Assembly: GCA_937896105.1 (NCBI GenBank)
Contig: CALBKR010000113.1
Location: 1 to 17,768, forward strand
Direction: 5' to 3'
Source of the DNA: an uncultured Bacteroidales bacterium
Lineage (GTDB): Bacteria; Bacteroidota; Bacteroidia; Bacteroidales; Bacteroidaceae
DNA length: 17,768 nt
Shown: positions 8,593 to 16,661 of the stretch, in pieces
How the letters are laid out: every line of letters begins with the position of its first letter
Numbering within the stretch: the first letter of the stretch is position 1
Program-made: the position numbers and the translations under genes
Notes under the pieces: model-generated
What the model saw: only the letters and a program-made list of their open reading frames with translations
Database searches by the model: none
Told to the model about the DNA's origin: nothing

Positions 8593-9705
8593 TCAGATGC
8601 TTGACAGGAAATCCATTGATTTCTCTTTTAGGTTTTCCTTTATTGTGTTTACTCTTTCCCAATCGATGCTTGCTTTCAAGTCCTTTTTACTTATGTTTTC
8701 CTCGCTTATCATGCGGTCTTTGAGTCCAAAGGTTTCCAAAAGAGACTCCATTCGTGTGTTTCCTCTTCTTGGGTTTGCAAGCACCCAGAAAGGCTTGTTG
8801 AAGATGATGCTGAATGCAGTGCCGTGGAAACTGTCTGTAATTACCATTTCGGCATCAATGAACGACTGTATCCACTGCTCGACAGCCGGGAACTGGCAAT
8901 CTTTTAGGCTTTTCTTGGCATTTTGGTATGTGAATTTTAGCTTTGGCATACAGGTGAATAGCTTGAGGCCTGCGGCTTCTGATATTTTGTTTATAATGCT
9001 CTGCTTCTCTGCACCGGCGTCCAAGATGTATGTGAACAGGTTACCTTTGCTTGGTTGTGTGTCGCCTGCCAAAAGCGATATGTAGTCCTGCTGAGATAAC
9101 AGCAGGGTGGGGTCGAGTACGTGCCGTGCTTCCACTCCTAAATGCTCCTTGCACAAGTTAACTGCACTTGCTTCGCGAACACTTATTTTATTGAATTGCT
9201 TTGCCAGTTTGGAACATAACTCGGTCTCCTGCTGACTGAATTCCCATTTGTCAACGCCAAAGGATGCCGCATAGGAGTAGCGTTTTGTTTCCTTGTCTTC
9301 AGCGAAATCCAGGAAGTAGTTATATATGTTTGGTGAATAGCGTGGGCGCCACACTTGGTCACTGCCAACTATTATTGCATCGAATTTGTTCTGTAATATA
9401 TGTTCCTTAAGACTCTCTGTTGTGTAGAAAGGCTCAGTAAGAGTATAGTTTTTCTTTATGAACCTCGATGTATTATCCTCTACAAAAGATATTTTTCTTT
9501 TGTCATAACATATTGCATTACGTCCTAATATAATATTCTTTAGGTTCAGGAGTTTGGACAGAATACTCCCTTGCGCTTTTGGGTAGCATCTGTTTATAAT
9601 TGTTACATTATGCCCAAGGCGCTTTAGAACTGTCTGCAAGGCGTATGCCTGCAATAGACCACCATAATTGGTGTGTAGCGGTTGTGTTAGAATTCCAACT
9701 TTCAT
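8593..9705 (-). CDS. Polysaccharide pyruvyl transferase
   Basis: 370 residues. A member of the polysaccharide pyruvyl transferase family (PF04230), which moves an enolpyruvyl group from phosphoenolpyruvate to a sugar to form an acidic pyruvate ketal. Family marks are NYGGLLQAYAL (13-23), IVGSDQVWRP (112-121), RYSYAASFG (142-150), VREAS (176-180), LDPTLLL (197-203) and the C-terminal VITDSFHGTAFS (288-299). I chose the ATG at 9705, which gives the usual MKVGILTQ start, lies 10 bases after the polymerase stop and is preceded by an A-rich leader with AAAGGG. The frame can be extended to a TTG at 9729, but that would overlap the polymerase gene and add eight residues not seen in the family. The acceptor sugar is unknown. 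Confidence 0.9.
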   Translation of the reverse strand: MKVGILTQPLHTNYGGLLQAYALQTVLKRLGHNVTIINRCYPKAQGSILSKLLNLKNIILGRNAICYDKRKISFVEDNTSRFIKKNYTLTEPFYTTESLKEHILQNKFDAIIVGSDQVWRPRYSPNIYNYFLDFAEDKETKRYSYAASFGVDKWEFSQQETELCSKLAKQFNKISVREASAVNLCKEHLGVEARHVLDPTLLLSQQDYISLLAGDTQPSKGNLFTYILDAGAEKQSIINKISEAAGLKLFTCMPKLKFTYQNAKKSLKDCQFPAVEQWIQSFIDAEMVITDSFHGTAFSIIFNKPFWVLANPRRGNTRMESLLETFGLKDRMISEENISKKDLKASIDWERVNTIKENLKEKSMDFLSSI

Positions 9706-9715
9706 AATCCCTTTT

Positions 9716-10879
9716 TTAATCCCAAACAAATCCGGCCAGTCTGAAATCTGTCAAGAATGATAACATTTGATAATAAACTCGGAACAAAGCTATTCCCATG
9801 CACAATAAGTATAAATCATATCCTTTGAAACGAAGTTTACGATATTCCATGAGTATATTGATAGCATATCCCAAAGGTATGAAGTACAATAAGGCTATAG
9901 GGTCGATAAGTCTTCTCATTATTTCCTGGTTGGAAAATATCTGCTGTATCAGAATTGCTATTACGACAATATTGTAAATGTATGTTACATTTTTGTTTGG
10001 CTTAATAGACAACGCTCTTGCAGTAACGTATAAAAGGCATATTTGACCTGCGTAGTGTACGATTTGGAATATTCCTCCATAGGCGAACATATTATCTTCA
10101 ATTGAATCTTCTCCAAAGATTATGCCATCGGCCTTGTCTACATAGTTCTGTAAATGATCATTCATTGTAAGGCCTTCAAAAAATGAGAGGAATATGTTGT
10201 TGAATATAGGGGTTATAATGCTTGCGAATACTATTGTACATAAAAAAACAACGATTGATATCTTGTATGGTATATGTATAGGATTTCTGTAAAACAGGAA
10301 TATGGCGAATGGTATTGCGTATGCCAAACTTGCACTATGCGTATGGTATGCCAGTAGTACAAGCAGTGCGGATGTTATAATAGCCCATTTCCTTTTTTTA
10401 ATCAGGTTGTCGTTGAATAATATCAGTGCTATGGCTATGTTTATGTATGCAATTGCGTGGAACTGGCGCATTGCGTATGTGGTTATCAATAATGTCGCCG
10501 GGAGGAAGCACATTAGCATATACTTGTCTCCTTTCATTGCCTTTACTATGTAGAAATAGCTTATGACAATAAGCAAGGTGGAGATTAGTACACTTCCGGC
10601 AAATGGTAGCCCTAATGCCTTCTCCCACTCGTACATTTTCCAATAAGCGATATCGTAGTCTTTGGTGTAATCGTATTCCAGCATATTATACGAGAACTCG
10701 TAATTGACATAATCGCCTCCCCAGCCATCGCGCAAACCAACGATTATCGTGTATGCTATGATGAAAAACGCGGTAGCACCCCAAAAGTTCCTGTCGTAAC
10801 TCTTCTGGGGTTTAGTTGCCAATGCAAATGATAGGCAGAATAGTATTCCAAATAGTGTAAAGTGCTCTATATTAAACAT
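9716..10879 (-). CDS. wzy: EpsG-type polysaccharide polymerase (Wzy)
   Basis: 387 residues with about ten hydrophobic segments. It matches the EpsG family of Wzy-type polymerases, which join lipid-linked repeat units at the outer face of the inner membrane. The key mark is GLRDGWGGDYVNY (48-60) after the second membrane segment; an Arg-Asp-Gly followed by G-x-D-Y-x-x-Y is the usual EpsG signature. FLPATLLITTYAMRQF, roughly residues 124-139, with its RQ pair, is also typical. Together with the Wzx gene at 14019-15548 it marks the locus as Wzx/Wzy-dependent rather than ABC-transporter-dependent. The start at 10879 is 18 bases after the SGNH-like gene. Confidence 0.85.
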   Translation of the reverse strand: MFNIEHFTLFGILFCLSFALATKPQKSYDRNFWGATAFFIIAYTIIVGLRDGWGGDYVNYEFSYNMLEYDYTKDYDIAYWKMYEWEKALGLPFAGSVLISTLLIVISYFYIVKAMKGDKYMLMCFLPATLLITTYAMRQFHAIAYINIAIALILFNDNLIKKRKWAIITSALLVLLAYHTHSASLAYAIPFAIFLFYRNPIHIPYKISIVVFLCTIVFASIITPIFNNIFLSFFEGLTMNDHLQNYVDKADGIIFGEDSIEDNMFAYGGIFQIVHYAGQICLLYVTARALSIKPNKNVTYIYNIVVIAILIQQIFSNQEIMRRLIDPIALLYFIPLGYAINILMEYRKLRFKGYDLYLLCMGIALFRVYYQMLSFLTDFRLAGFVWD

Positions 10880-10897
10880 ATAATAGCTGCTGCTTTT

Positions 10898-11890
10898 TTA
10901 TATTTCGATTATACCCAAATCTTTCAGAACCCGTTCGGTGAAGATGGAAGCTCCTTTCTTGTTCATAAAGAATGAATTGAAATATAGAGTGTCATCGGCA
11001 AGGTGTTTCTCTTTGCTATAGTCCAACAGCTCTACATCCCTGTCGACATCTCTCAAGAATGAATATATGTATGTTTCTTGGAACTTGTCGGTGTAATACT
11101 TCGACAGGTGTTCTGTTACAGGCGGTATGACATAGACAGGCTTGTAGTCTCTTTCTGTACAAAAGTCAACAAGTTCACGCATCAGGTTTATACGGTAGTC
11201 GCGCCCTTCCCGGTTCCGTGGTGTGAGCGGTGCATCAAAGTCCGATATCTGGAATTGCTTCTTCCATCCTGTTATGAAACTTAAAGCATTGGCTTCAAGT
11301 TGCTCGCTTGTCATTGGGTTGTTCCCGGCTCTTGCCTGCAAGATGCTGTTATTCTTGGGCTCTTTGTGCAAGAGGTATCGAATGAGTGCTTTCACAGCCG
11401 GTTTTCCGAACTTGATAGGCATTTGTGCATATCTGCAAGCTTCCTTATACATATGTGGCTGGATTGCTTCTCCTTGATAGTCGAGCCGCGTATATTTAAT
11501 GGCATCCATAAGCCCTGTAGCTTTGTTTAACCCGGAGAATGGCATAATGGTTATTAAGACATAACTGCCTTTATGAAGTATGGAGTGGTAGTGGCGAAGA
11601 AGGTTGTAATCCTCCAGAAGAGTCTGTGGCTGGTTTGCCCAGTTCATTCCCTTCACTCCTGCGCTTTCAAAATCGAAAGCCCATTTGGCGCCACTTGAAC
11701 CAAGGGCAACAATGTCAAAGTTGCGCTCATCGTGTGCACGATACCATACGTTGCCGGGATATATCTGATAGTCGTAATCGACAAACAGGCTGCGATACCA
11801 TTGTGTCTTCTTTATAATGCTGTTGCCGGTGAGGTGATACAACATCTTGAAGACAAGACGCTTTACTTTTCTTATAACTCTTTTTATCAT
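10898..11890 (-). CDS. SGNH/DltD-like protein with altered catalytic block
   Basis: 330 residues. It starts with a strongly basic amphipathic stretch (KRVIRKVKRLVFK, 3-15) and no clear signal peptide. FDIVALGSSGAKWAFDFE (58-75) resembles the first block of DltD/AlgX-like SGNH proteins, with a Gly-Ser-Ser nucleophile turn (S65/S66). GMNWANQPQ (81-89) resembles the following Asn-containing block. Near the C-terminus YFNSFFMNKKGASIFTE (303-319) aligns by eye with the usual F-D-x-x-H-x-N-x-x-G block, but the Asp is N305 and the His is F308. Members of this group add or remove acyl groups on envelope glycans; here the loss of the Asp and His suggests a non-catalytic or rewired protein. It lies between the aldo/keto reductase (12 bases) and the polymerase (18 bases). 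The family assignment is tentative. Confidence 0.55.
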   Translation of the reverse strand: MIKRVIRKVKRLVFKMLYHLTGNSIIKKTQWYRSLFVDYDYQIYPGNVWYRAHDERNFDIVALGSSGAKWAFDFESAGVKGMNWANQPQTLLEDYNLLRHYHSILHKGSYVLITIMPFSGLNKATGLMDAIKYTRLDYQGEAIQPHMYKEACRYAQMPIKFGKPAVKALIRYLLHKEPKNNSILQARAGNNPMTSEQLEANALSFITGWKKQFQISDFDAPLTPRNREGRDYRINLMRELVDFCTERDYKPVYVIPPVTEHLSKYYTDKFQETYIYSFLRDVDRDVELLDYSKEKHLADDTLYFNSFFMNKKGASIFTERVLKDLGIIEI

Positions 11891-11902
11891 ATAAACTCTT
11901 TT

Positions 11903-12739
11903 TTAGAATCCCGGGCAACTTGCCGACTCGAGATGGTACTTGTAATCTTCGTCCAGTGTGCCTATGCTTTTTATCTCTTCGGGCGTGAGTTCAAAATTCC
12001 AGATATCGAAATTCTCCTCCAGTCTTTTGGGTTTGGTGCTCTTGAATACCGGTACGGTTCCTCTTTGGTAATGCCAACGCAGTATTACCTGTGCTATTGA
12101 TTTGCCGGTGCGTGCCGAAATTTCCTTAAGTACCTCGGCCTCCCTTATCTTTGGAATCATACGGCAAATAGGGGAGTAGGCCTGTATTGCTATCTCTTTG
12201 TCACGACAGTATGCTATCAGTTCGTTGGCGGTACGCATCGGGTGACACTCAAACTGCACGCAATGCGGGCTCACTTCAATGCCGGCTGCAAACAGTTTCT
12301 CAAAATGACGTATGTGGTAATTTGCCATTCCTATGGCCTTTACCTTGCCGCTCTTGTACACCTTTTCCATCTTACGCCATGTGTTGATGTAATGGCCTGG
12401 GGTGGGCCAATGCATCAACCACAGGTCAACGTAATCGGTCTGCAGGTTTCTTAGCGATATCTCTATCTGCTCTTCAATGTTACCCAATGCCTGCTGGCTG
12501 TTGCCAATCTTTGTGGTGATGAAAACATCCTCTCTTTTCATACCAAGTTCTTTGAGGCAGTCCTTGATTACTTGCCCCACGACTGGCTCATTGCCGTAGT
12601 CGCGTGCGGTGTCGAAAGCACGGAACCCAAGCTTCAGAGCTGCTGTTACAACCTCCTTCATCAATGGATAGTCCATATAGTTCGTGGACACAACCATTAC
12701 AGGCATTTCTGTTCCGTTATGAAGTTTAATTGTCTGCAT
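11903..12739 (-). CDS. Aldo/keto reductase
   Basis: 278 residues, full length for a cytoplasmic NAD(P)H-dependent aldo/keto reductase of the (alpha/beta)8-barrel type. The catalytic tetrad is complete: D43 and Y48 in FDTARDYGNE, K77 in ITTKIGN, and H110 in LWLMHWP. VQFECHP (161-167) and the NADPH-phosphate loop VFKSTKPKRLEEN (231-243) are also present. The protein therefore looks active. Its substrate is not predictable; in this setting a keto-sugar intermediate or an aldehyde on a side group is reasonable, but that is inference. It lies 21 bases after the PP-loop gene and 12 bases before the SGNH-like gene. The gene looks richer in G+C than the glycosyltransferase half of the operon. Confidence 0.92.
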   Translation of the reverse strand: MQTIKLHNGTEMPVMVVSTNYMDYPLMKEVVTAALKLGFRAFDTARDYGNEPVVGQVIKDCLKELGMKREDVFITTKIGNSQQALGNIEEQIEISLRNLQTDYVDLWLMHWPTPGHYINTWRKMEKVYKSGKVKAIGMANYHIRHFEKLFAAGIEVSPHCVQFECHPMRTANELIAYCRDKEIAIQAYSPICRMIPKIREAEVLKEISARTGKSIAQVILRWHYQRGTVPVFKSTKPKRLEENFDIWNFELTPEEIKSIGTLDEDYKYHLESASCPGF

Positions 12740-12760
12740 TATTTTCTTCGTTAAAATAGT

Positions 12761-14017
12761 TTATCGTCTTAAAATTTTATTGATAATCCTTCGCAGAAGT
12801 GACCTGAACTTGCTTTTCTGTGTCTCTTTCTTATTTTGTCTACGATACTTTCTAAGTACACTTTTGTCTATAGGATATTCCTTCTCTATAATCAAATCCA
12901 CTATTTCTTGGTAGAATGAATTCTTTTTTCTTTCCGCGAAGATTTTCTTGATGTATGCATCGCGGTGCTCGTAGTACTTTTTCAACTCAAATTGCTCCTT
13001 ATAGTCATCCAAGTTGCCATTATTGAGTACTTCCAGGGTGAGCAGTGTACGCAGGCATTTATCGCACCATCCACAGTTGGTCTTTGTCTTGCCTTCGAGA
13101 AACGTGGTATTTTGCCATACCTCGTATGCCGTCTGCTCGGCCCAACATACTTTAAGATACTTGCTTACATAAGGCTTGGTTCTTATATATGCAGTCTTGT
13201 CAACTCTTGTCTTGTATTGGTCTGCAAGAAATGTTGAAAGGTTTTCTGTCGAAAGTAATGGAAGAAAAGCTGCTTCCTGATGTTCTGTATCCAAACAATC
13301 AAATTTAATCATATCAATCGGATATGTTGAACCAAAAATGTAATGTCTAAGCAGTTTTTGCACAGACATTGCAAAAGCAATTGTGCGTACTGCAACTGTT
13401 TGAAGTACATGAATCCCCGTGTCTTTATAAAGTGAATTGAAATTTGAATTGATAGCAAGTATATTCAAGTTCAAACTTTCGGCGAAAGGCTTTATCTCCT
13501 CTACGGTATTAAGGAAATTCTGCTCAGAAGCCTCCAAGTCGTAATCGCCCAACTGTCCCGAATTGAACAGTGTAAGGTGGGTTAGCTTGAACTCATCGAC
13601 AATGTCTTTTTCAAGGTGGCTGTAAATTGCCGACAACGAATCCACACCAAGCGAACATCCTGTGGCAACGCCTTTGCCGTTAAAATTGATATCCTTTGTT
13701 TCACGGACAGTTATTTTTGTACAGCCGCTTTTCTTGAATATCTTCTGGTACATCGGTTCTATACCTGTACGAAGGTTGTATAGCAAACGTGGCGAAACAG
13801 CTGCATCTACGGTGATATCCTGGTTGTGTTTTATGGCTATGGGCAGTAATCCCAGCAAGAAAGCATCGGCAAGCTCTGTGCATAGATACTCCTTGTACTG
13901 TGAACTGACGGAAAACCATACCTCTGTCTTTTTATTCTTGACATCGTCTTGAATGTCACAAAACAGATACGACAGTTCTTTCTTGTCTTCTATACGTAAG
14001 TTTGAAATAGTAATCAT
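12761..14017 (-). CDS. PP-loop ATPase, QueC-like, function unknown
   Basis: 418 residues, cytoplasmic. An N-terminal region of about 115 residues without a recognised domain leads into VATGCSLGVDSLSAIYSH (117-134). Here S122-L-G-V-D-S127 matches the SGGxDS ATP-pyrophosphatase loop with Leu for the first Gly. Such enzymes adenylate a carboxylate or carbonyl and then add N or S. Four cysteines, C291 and the trio C315-x2-C318-x2-C321 in CGWCDKCLR, recall the zinc site of QueC, which turns a carboxylate into a nitrile. The C-terminal 30 residues are very basic (390-418) and may bind membrane. Sequence around the loop does not suggest a true QueC, and the setting between Wzx (1-base gap) and an aldo/keto reductase suggests glycan or precursor modification. 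Amidation of a uronic acid is one possibility, not shown. Confidence 0.6.
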   Translation of the reverse strand: MITISNLRIEDKKELSYLFCDIQDDVKNKKTEVWFSVSSQYKEYLCTELADAFLLGLLPIAIKHNQDITVDAAVSPRLLYNLRTGIEPMYQKIFKKSGCTKITVRETKDINFNGKGVATGCSLGVDSLSAIYSHLEKDIVDEFKLTHLTLFNSGQLGDYDLEASEQNFLNTVEEIKPFAESLNLNILAINSNFNSLYKDTGIHVLQTVAVRTIAFAMSVQKLLRHYIFGSTYPIDMIKFDCLDTEHQEAAFLPLLSTENLSTFLADQYKTRVDKTAYIRTKPYVSKYLKVCWAEQTAYEVWQNTTFLEGKTKTNCGWCDKCLRTLLTLEVLNNGNLDDYKEQFELKKYYEHRDAYIKKIFAERKKNSFYQEIVDLIIEKEYPIDKSVLRKYRRQNKKETQKSKFRSLLRRIINKILRR

Positions 14018-14018
14018 A

Positions 14019-15548
14019 TTAATGTAATTTCTTGTATATGAATGATTTCAATTGCTTTCTGGCGCTTTTGGGCAATCCTAAATAATATATGGTAACACCT
14101 GCAGAGATGAATGATGTTGCAAATGTTGCGATTAACCTTGCTAACGAAGGCTCAAAACAATATACAACTAATGCGGGTGCTATTGATGAAATTGCTAAAA
14201 CAACAAAGGATGTTAGATAAACCTCTTTGAGGTATTTTAATATGGAGAACTCATATAATCTGCGAAGTGACCATATCTCAAGGCCGGAACTCATTATAGC
14301 GCAGACTGCCTGTACTATGAACATTGTCCAGAACGGGCATCCCGATCTGAAAAGGATATATACGGTCGGTAGATATGTGAATACGCCAAAAACTCCCGAT
14401 GTCATATTAAGGAATTTGATTTTTCCTGTAGCGTGAACACCTTGGACTAATGGCTTTGAAATTATTCTGAATAATGTCACAACCATTGTCACCCTAAGAA
14501 AAACAGAACTGTAAGCCGGTACTTCAACAAGCCATAATGACAATACATATTCTGCCTCAAGAAAGAACGGAAGTGTAAGTATAAACAGCAGGAAAAATGC
14601 GTACTTGCCTACTTGGCTGATTAACTGGTAGAACCTGTTGTAATTACCTACTGCGTAGTTCTTGACTATCTGTGGCTGGGATGCAACCAAAAAGTTATTT
14701 GAAAATTGAGTCAATGCATTCTCCACTTGATAGGCCACTGTTCGTGCTGAATTCATAACGACACCAAAGAAGATGTTAAGTAATATATTCAGTCCTTGTC
14801 CAATACCTGTTGCGCAGAATTGTCCCAAGAAATCCCATAATGAATATGAGAGCATCCCTTTATATATGCTCTTGTCCCGCACTATCATCAGGTTTGATTC
14901 CTCAAATCTTTTTCTGCAATATATCCTGTACCAAATCTGAAGGCTAATGCTCCAAGTAGCCAGAATGATAGCATAGGCAATCAGGTTGTCGGTAAATGGC
15001 ACATATAATAATGTAAAGATGAGAGCGAGTTTAAAAACAGCCTCTGCAATTCCTACATATGCATACACACTCATCTTTTCGTGGGCAATTATGCAGGCGC
15101 CGTATGGCACCTGTGTGAGTGAGAGCATACAGGTGAGTATGGATAACTGGAAAACTACATTTGCAGCGACTTCCCGGCCTTCTGGTATGTTCATCTTGTT
15201 GTTCAGAAACCATACGCCCACGGTCTCTAATACAATAAATAGAATGATGGCAAGTGCAACGTGCAAGGCAAAGGCTGCACTAAATGTTTTGCGCAAACGT
15301 TCTTTATCACCTTTTCCCAGTTCGAAGGTCAAGAAACGGCTGGTACCGGTAGCCAATACACCATTTAAAATGGTAAACATTGCCACAATACTTCCTATTG
15401 CGCCATACAACCCATAATCGTCAACACCCAATGCCTGCAGAATGACTCTTGATGAGAAGAGTCCGATAGCCATCATCAGGAACGAACGGAAATAGAGATA
15501 GATAGTGTTCTTCGCTATTCTCTTATTTGAACTTGTTGCAGTTTCCAT
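14019..15548 (-). CDS. wzx: Wzx flippase (MOP superfamily)
   Basis: 509 residues from the ATG at 15548, with about 12-14 hydrophobic segments. It is a polysaccharide-type member of the MOP superfamily that flips undecaprenyl-diphosphate-linked repeat units across the inner membrane. The start SSNKRIAKNTIYLYFRS (6-22) and SSRVILQALGVDDYGLYG (32-49) are characteristic of Bacteroidota flippases. The ATG shares its A with the TAA of the ATP-grasp gene (TAATG), a translational-coupling arrangement. Extending to a TTG at 15575 would add nine charged residues and a 28-base overlap, which I reject. It is separated by one base from the PP-loop gene. With the EpsG-type polymerase it forms the Wzx/Wzy pair of the locus. 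Confidence 0.88.
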   Translation of the reverse strand: METATSSNKRIAKNTIYLYFRSFLMMAIGLFSSRVILQALGVDDYGLYGAIGSIVAMFTILNGVLATGTSRFLTFELGKGDKERLRKTFSAAFALHVALAIILFIVLETVGVWFLNNKMNIPEGREVAANVVFQLSILTCMLSLTQVPYGACIIAHEKMSVYAYVGIAEAVFKLALIFTLLYVPFTDNLIAYAIILATWSISLQIWYRIYCRKRFEESNLMIVRDKSIYKGMLSYSLWDFLGQFCATGIGQGLNILLNIFFGVVMNSARTVAYQVENALTQFSNNFLVASQPQIVKNYAVGNYNRFYQLISQVGKYAFFLLFILTLPFFLEAEYVLSLWLVEVPAYSSVFLRVTMVVTLFRIISKPLVQGVHATGKIKFLNMTSGVFGVFTYLPTVYILFRSGCPFWTMFIVQAVCAIMSSGLEIWSLRRLYEFSILKYLKEVYLTSFVVLAISSIAPALVVYCFEPSLARLIATFATSFISAGVTIYYLGLPKSARKQLKSFIYKKLH

Positions 15549-15550
15549 TA
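15546..15550 (-). promoter_or_regulatory. TAATG stop/start overlap (translational coupling)
   Basis: On the minus strand the TAA stop of the ATP-grasp gene (15550-15548) and the ATG of wzx (15548-15546) share one A. No strong Shine-Dalgarno sequence is seen upstream, only an A/G-rich stretch, so re-initiation by terminating ribosomes is the likely way wzx is translated. This also decides the wzx start. Confidence 0.7.
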
Positions 15551-16660
15551 ATATCTGAATTTCTTTTTCTTGCAATAATCTATAACTTCTTGTGTGCGGT
15601 CTCCGAATATAGGGCCGGCAACGAGTTGCTCTCCAATTACTCCGGGCTGCGAACTGTTCAATTCAATTATAACAGGTTCTCCTTCCTCGTTAATTGCAAT
15701 ATCCCACCCGATGAATTTGCATATTGCAAAATTCTCTCTATGAGCCTTTTCTATAAGTTCTAAGATTTCCGGCATTTGTGGAATTGAACAATCGGCAAAT
15801 ATGCAATCACCGTTCTGCTTGTACTCGTTAAGCTGAATGTCACGTGCGATATTGTCTATTTTTCCGTTCGGGTTAACGTGTGCCAGCAACCCGCCTGCTC
15901 CCCAATTGTCAATAGAAGAACCGTTTCTTCCGCATCTTAATATTATTGAGCCAAGCGAGAATTTACCGTTCAGCATAAGAGTCGTTATGCGCAAAGTGTT
16001 GATTGACGAGGAATTGAATTGTGCCATTATCGGGTGTTGATGCAAGCACTCCTGTACAACATAGTCTTTATTGCGCCCACTAAGTTCTTCTTTGATTATT
16101 TCTTTCTTTTTTGCAAAATCCATTCCGTGCATTCTCAATAGCTTTGCACCCTTACCGCCGGAGGTTTCGTGTGATGGCTTTATGAAAAGTTCATCCTGGG
16201 ATGCACAACTTTCAATAGCTTCTTCATAGGAGAGTTGCTGCATCTCATTATTATAGTAATCATTGCCGATATACCTGATAAAACAGTGTGGGGTTTTAAT
16301 GCACGATGCAGCAATGTAACCCAATAGCCCTTTGTCATCAAATATAGTTGTGTATTTGTAATCATTCAGAAGGCGAGCTACTACCGGGAGATAGATATGG
16401 TGAGTCAAGAAACGGGCGTCAAAACCGTACACCTTCTTGAACATCTCATACTCCTTGTATGATGTTACGGGGATGAGTTGCCCCCAAAGTGCATTTATCT
16501 GTGCCTTTTCATCATCGGTCAGCGCCTCTGTCTTGTCGGCTGTGTAGTTGCAAATTACCTGACGCTCCTCAATTGCTCTTTCTTTGTTTATGCGTTTTTG
16601 GAGCTTGTGTAAACTTATTTTCTTGGTAATTCCAGACTTATGTAATATCTTGCGAATCAT
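15548..16660 (-). CDS. Sugar-transfer-associated ATP-grasp ligase
   Basis: 370 residues, cytoplasmic. It matches the ATP-grasp group found in glycan loci (PF14397 type), whose members are thought to use ATP to ligate a carboxylate, often an amino acid, to an amine or sugar. The N-terminal 90 residues are charged and helical, with a basic start. ATP-binding features are LFIKPSHETSGGKGAKLL (158-175, with K161 and a Gly-rich loop), NTLRITT (221-227), DNWGAGGLLAHV (251-262), and the metal site IGWDIAI (317-323) with VIIELNSS (330-337), giving D320, E333 and N335. All expected ligands appear present, so it should be active. One base separates it from the FrhB-acyltransferase gene upstream and it overlaps wzx downstream. 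Ligation of an amino acid to the repeat unit is inference. Confidence 0.82.
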   Translation of the reverse strand: MIRKILHKSGITKKISLHKLQKRINKERAIEERQVICNYTADKTEALTDDEKAQINALWGQLIPVTSYKEYEMFKKVYGFDARFLTHHIYLPVVARLLNDYKYTTIFDDKGLLGYIAASCIKTPHCFIRYIGNDYYNNEMQQLSYEEAIESCASQDELFIKPSHETSGGKGAKLLRMHGMDFAKKKEIIKEELSGRNKDYVVQECLHQHPIMAQFNSSSINTLRITTLMLNGKFSLGSIILRCGRNGSSIDNWGAGGLLAHVNPNGKIDNIARDIQLNEYKQNGDCIFADCSIPQMPEILELIEKAHRENFAICKFIGWDIAINEEGEPVIIELNSSQPGVIGEQLVAGPIFGDRTQEVIDYCKKKKFRY

Positions 16661-16661
16661 A

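Noticed and set aside
9706..9729. N-terminal extension of the pyruvyl transferase to a TTG at 9729
   Set aside because: It overlaps the polymerase gene, uses a rare start, and adds residues before the family's usual MKVGILT start, which has its own A-rich leader.
15549..15575. N-terminal extension of Wzx to a TTG at 15575
   Set aside because: It would give a 28-base overlap with the ATP-grasp gene; the ATG in the TAATG overlap gives a typical flippase start.
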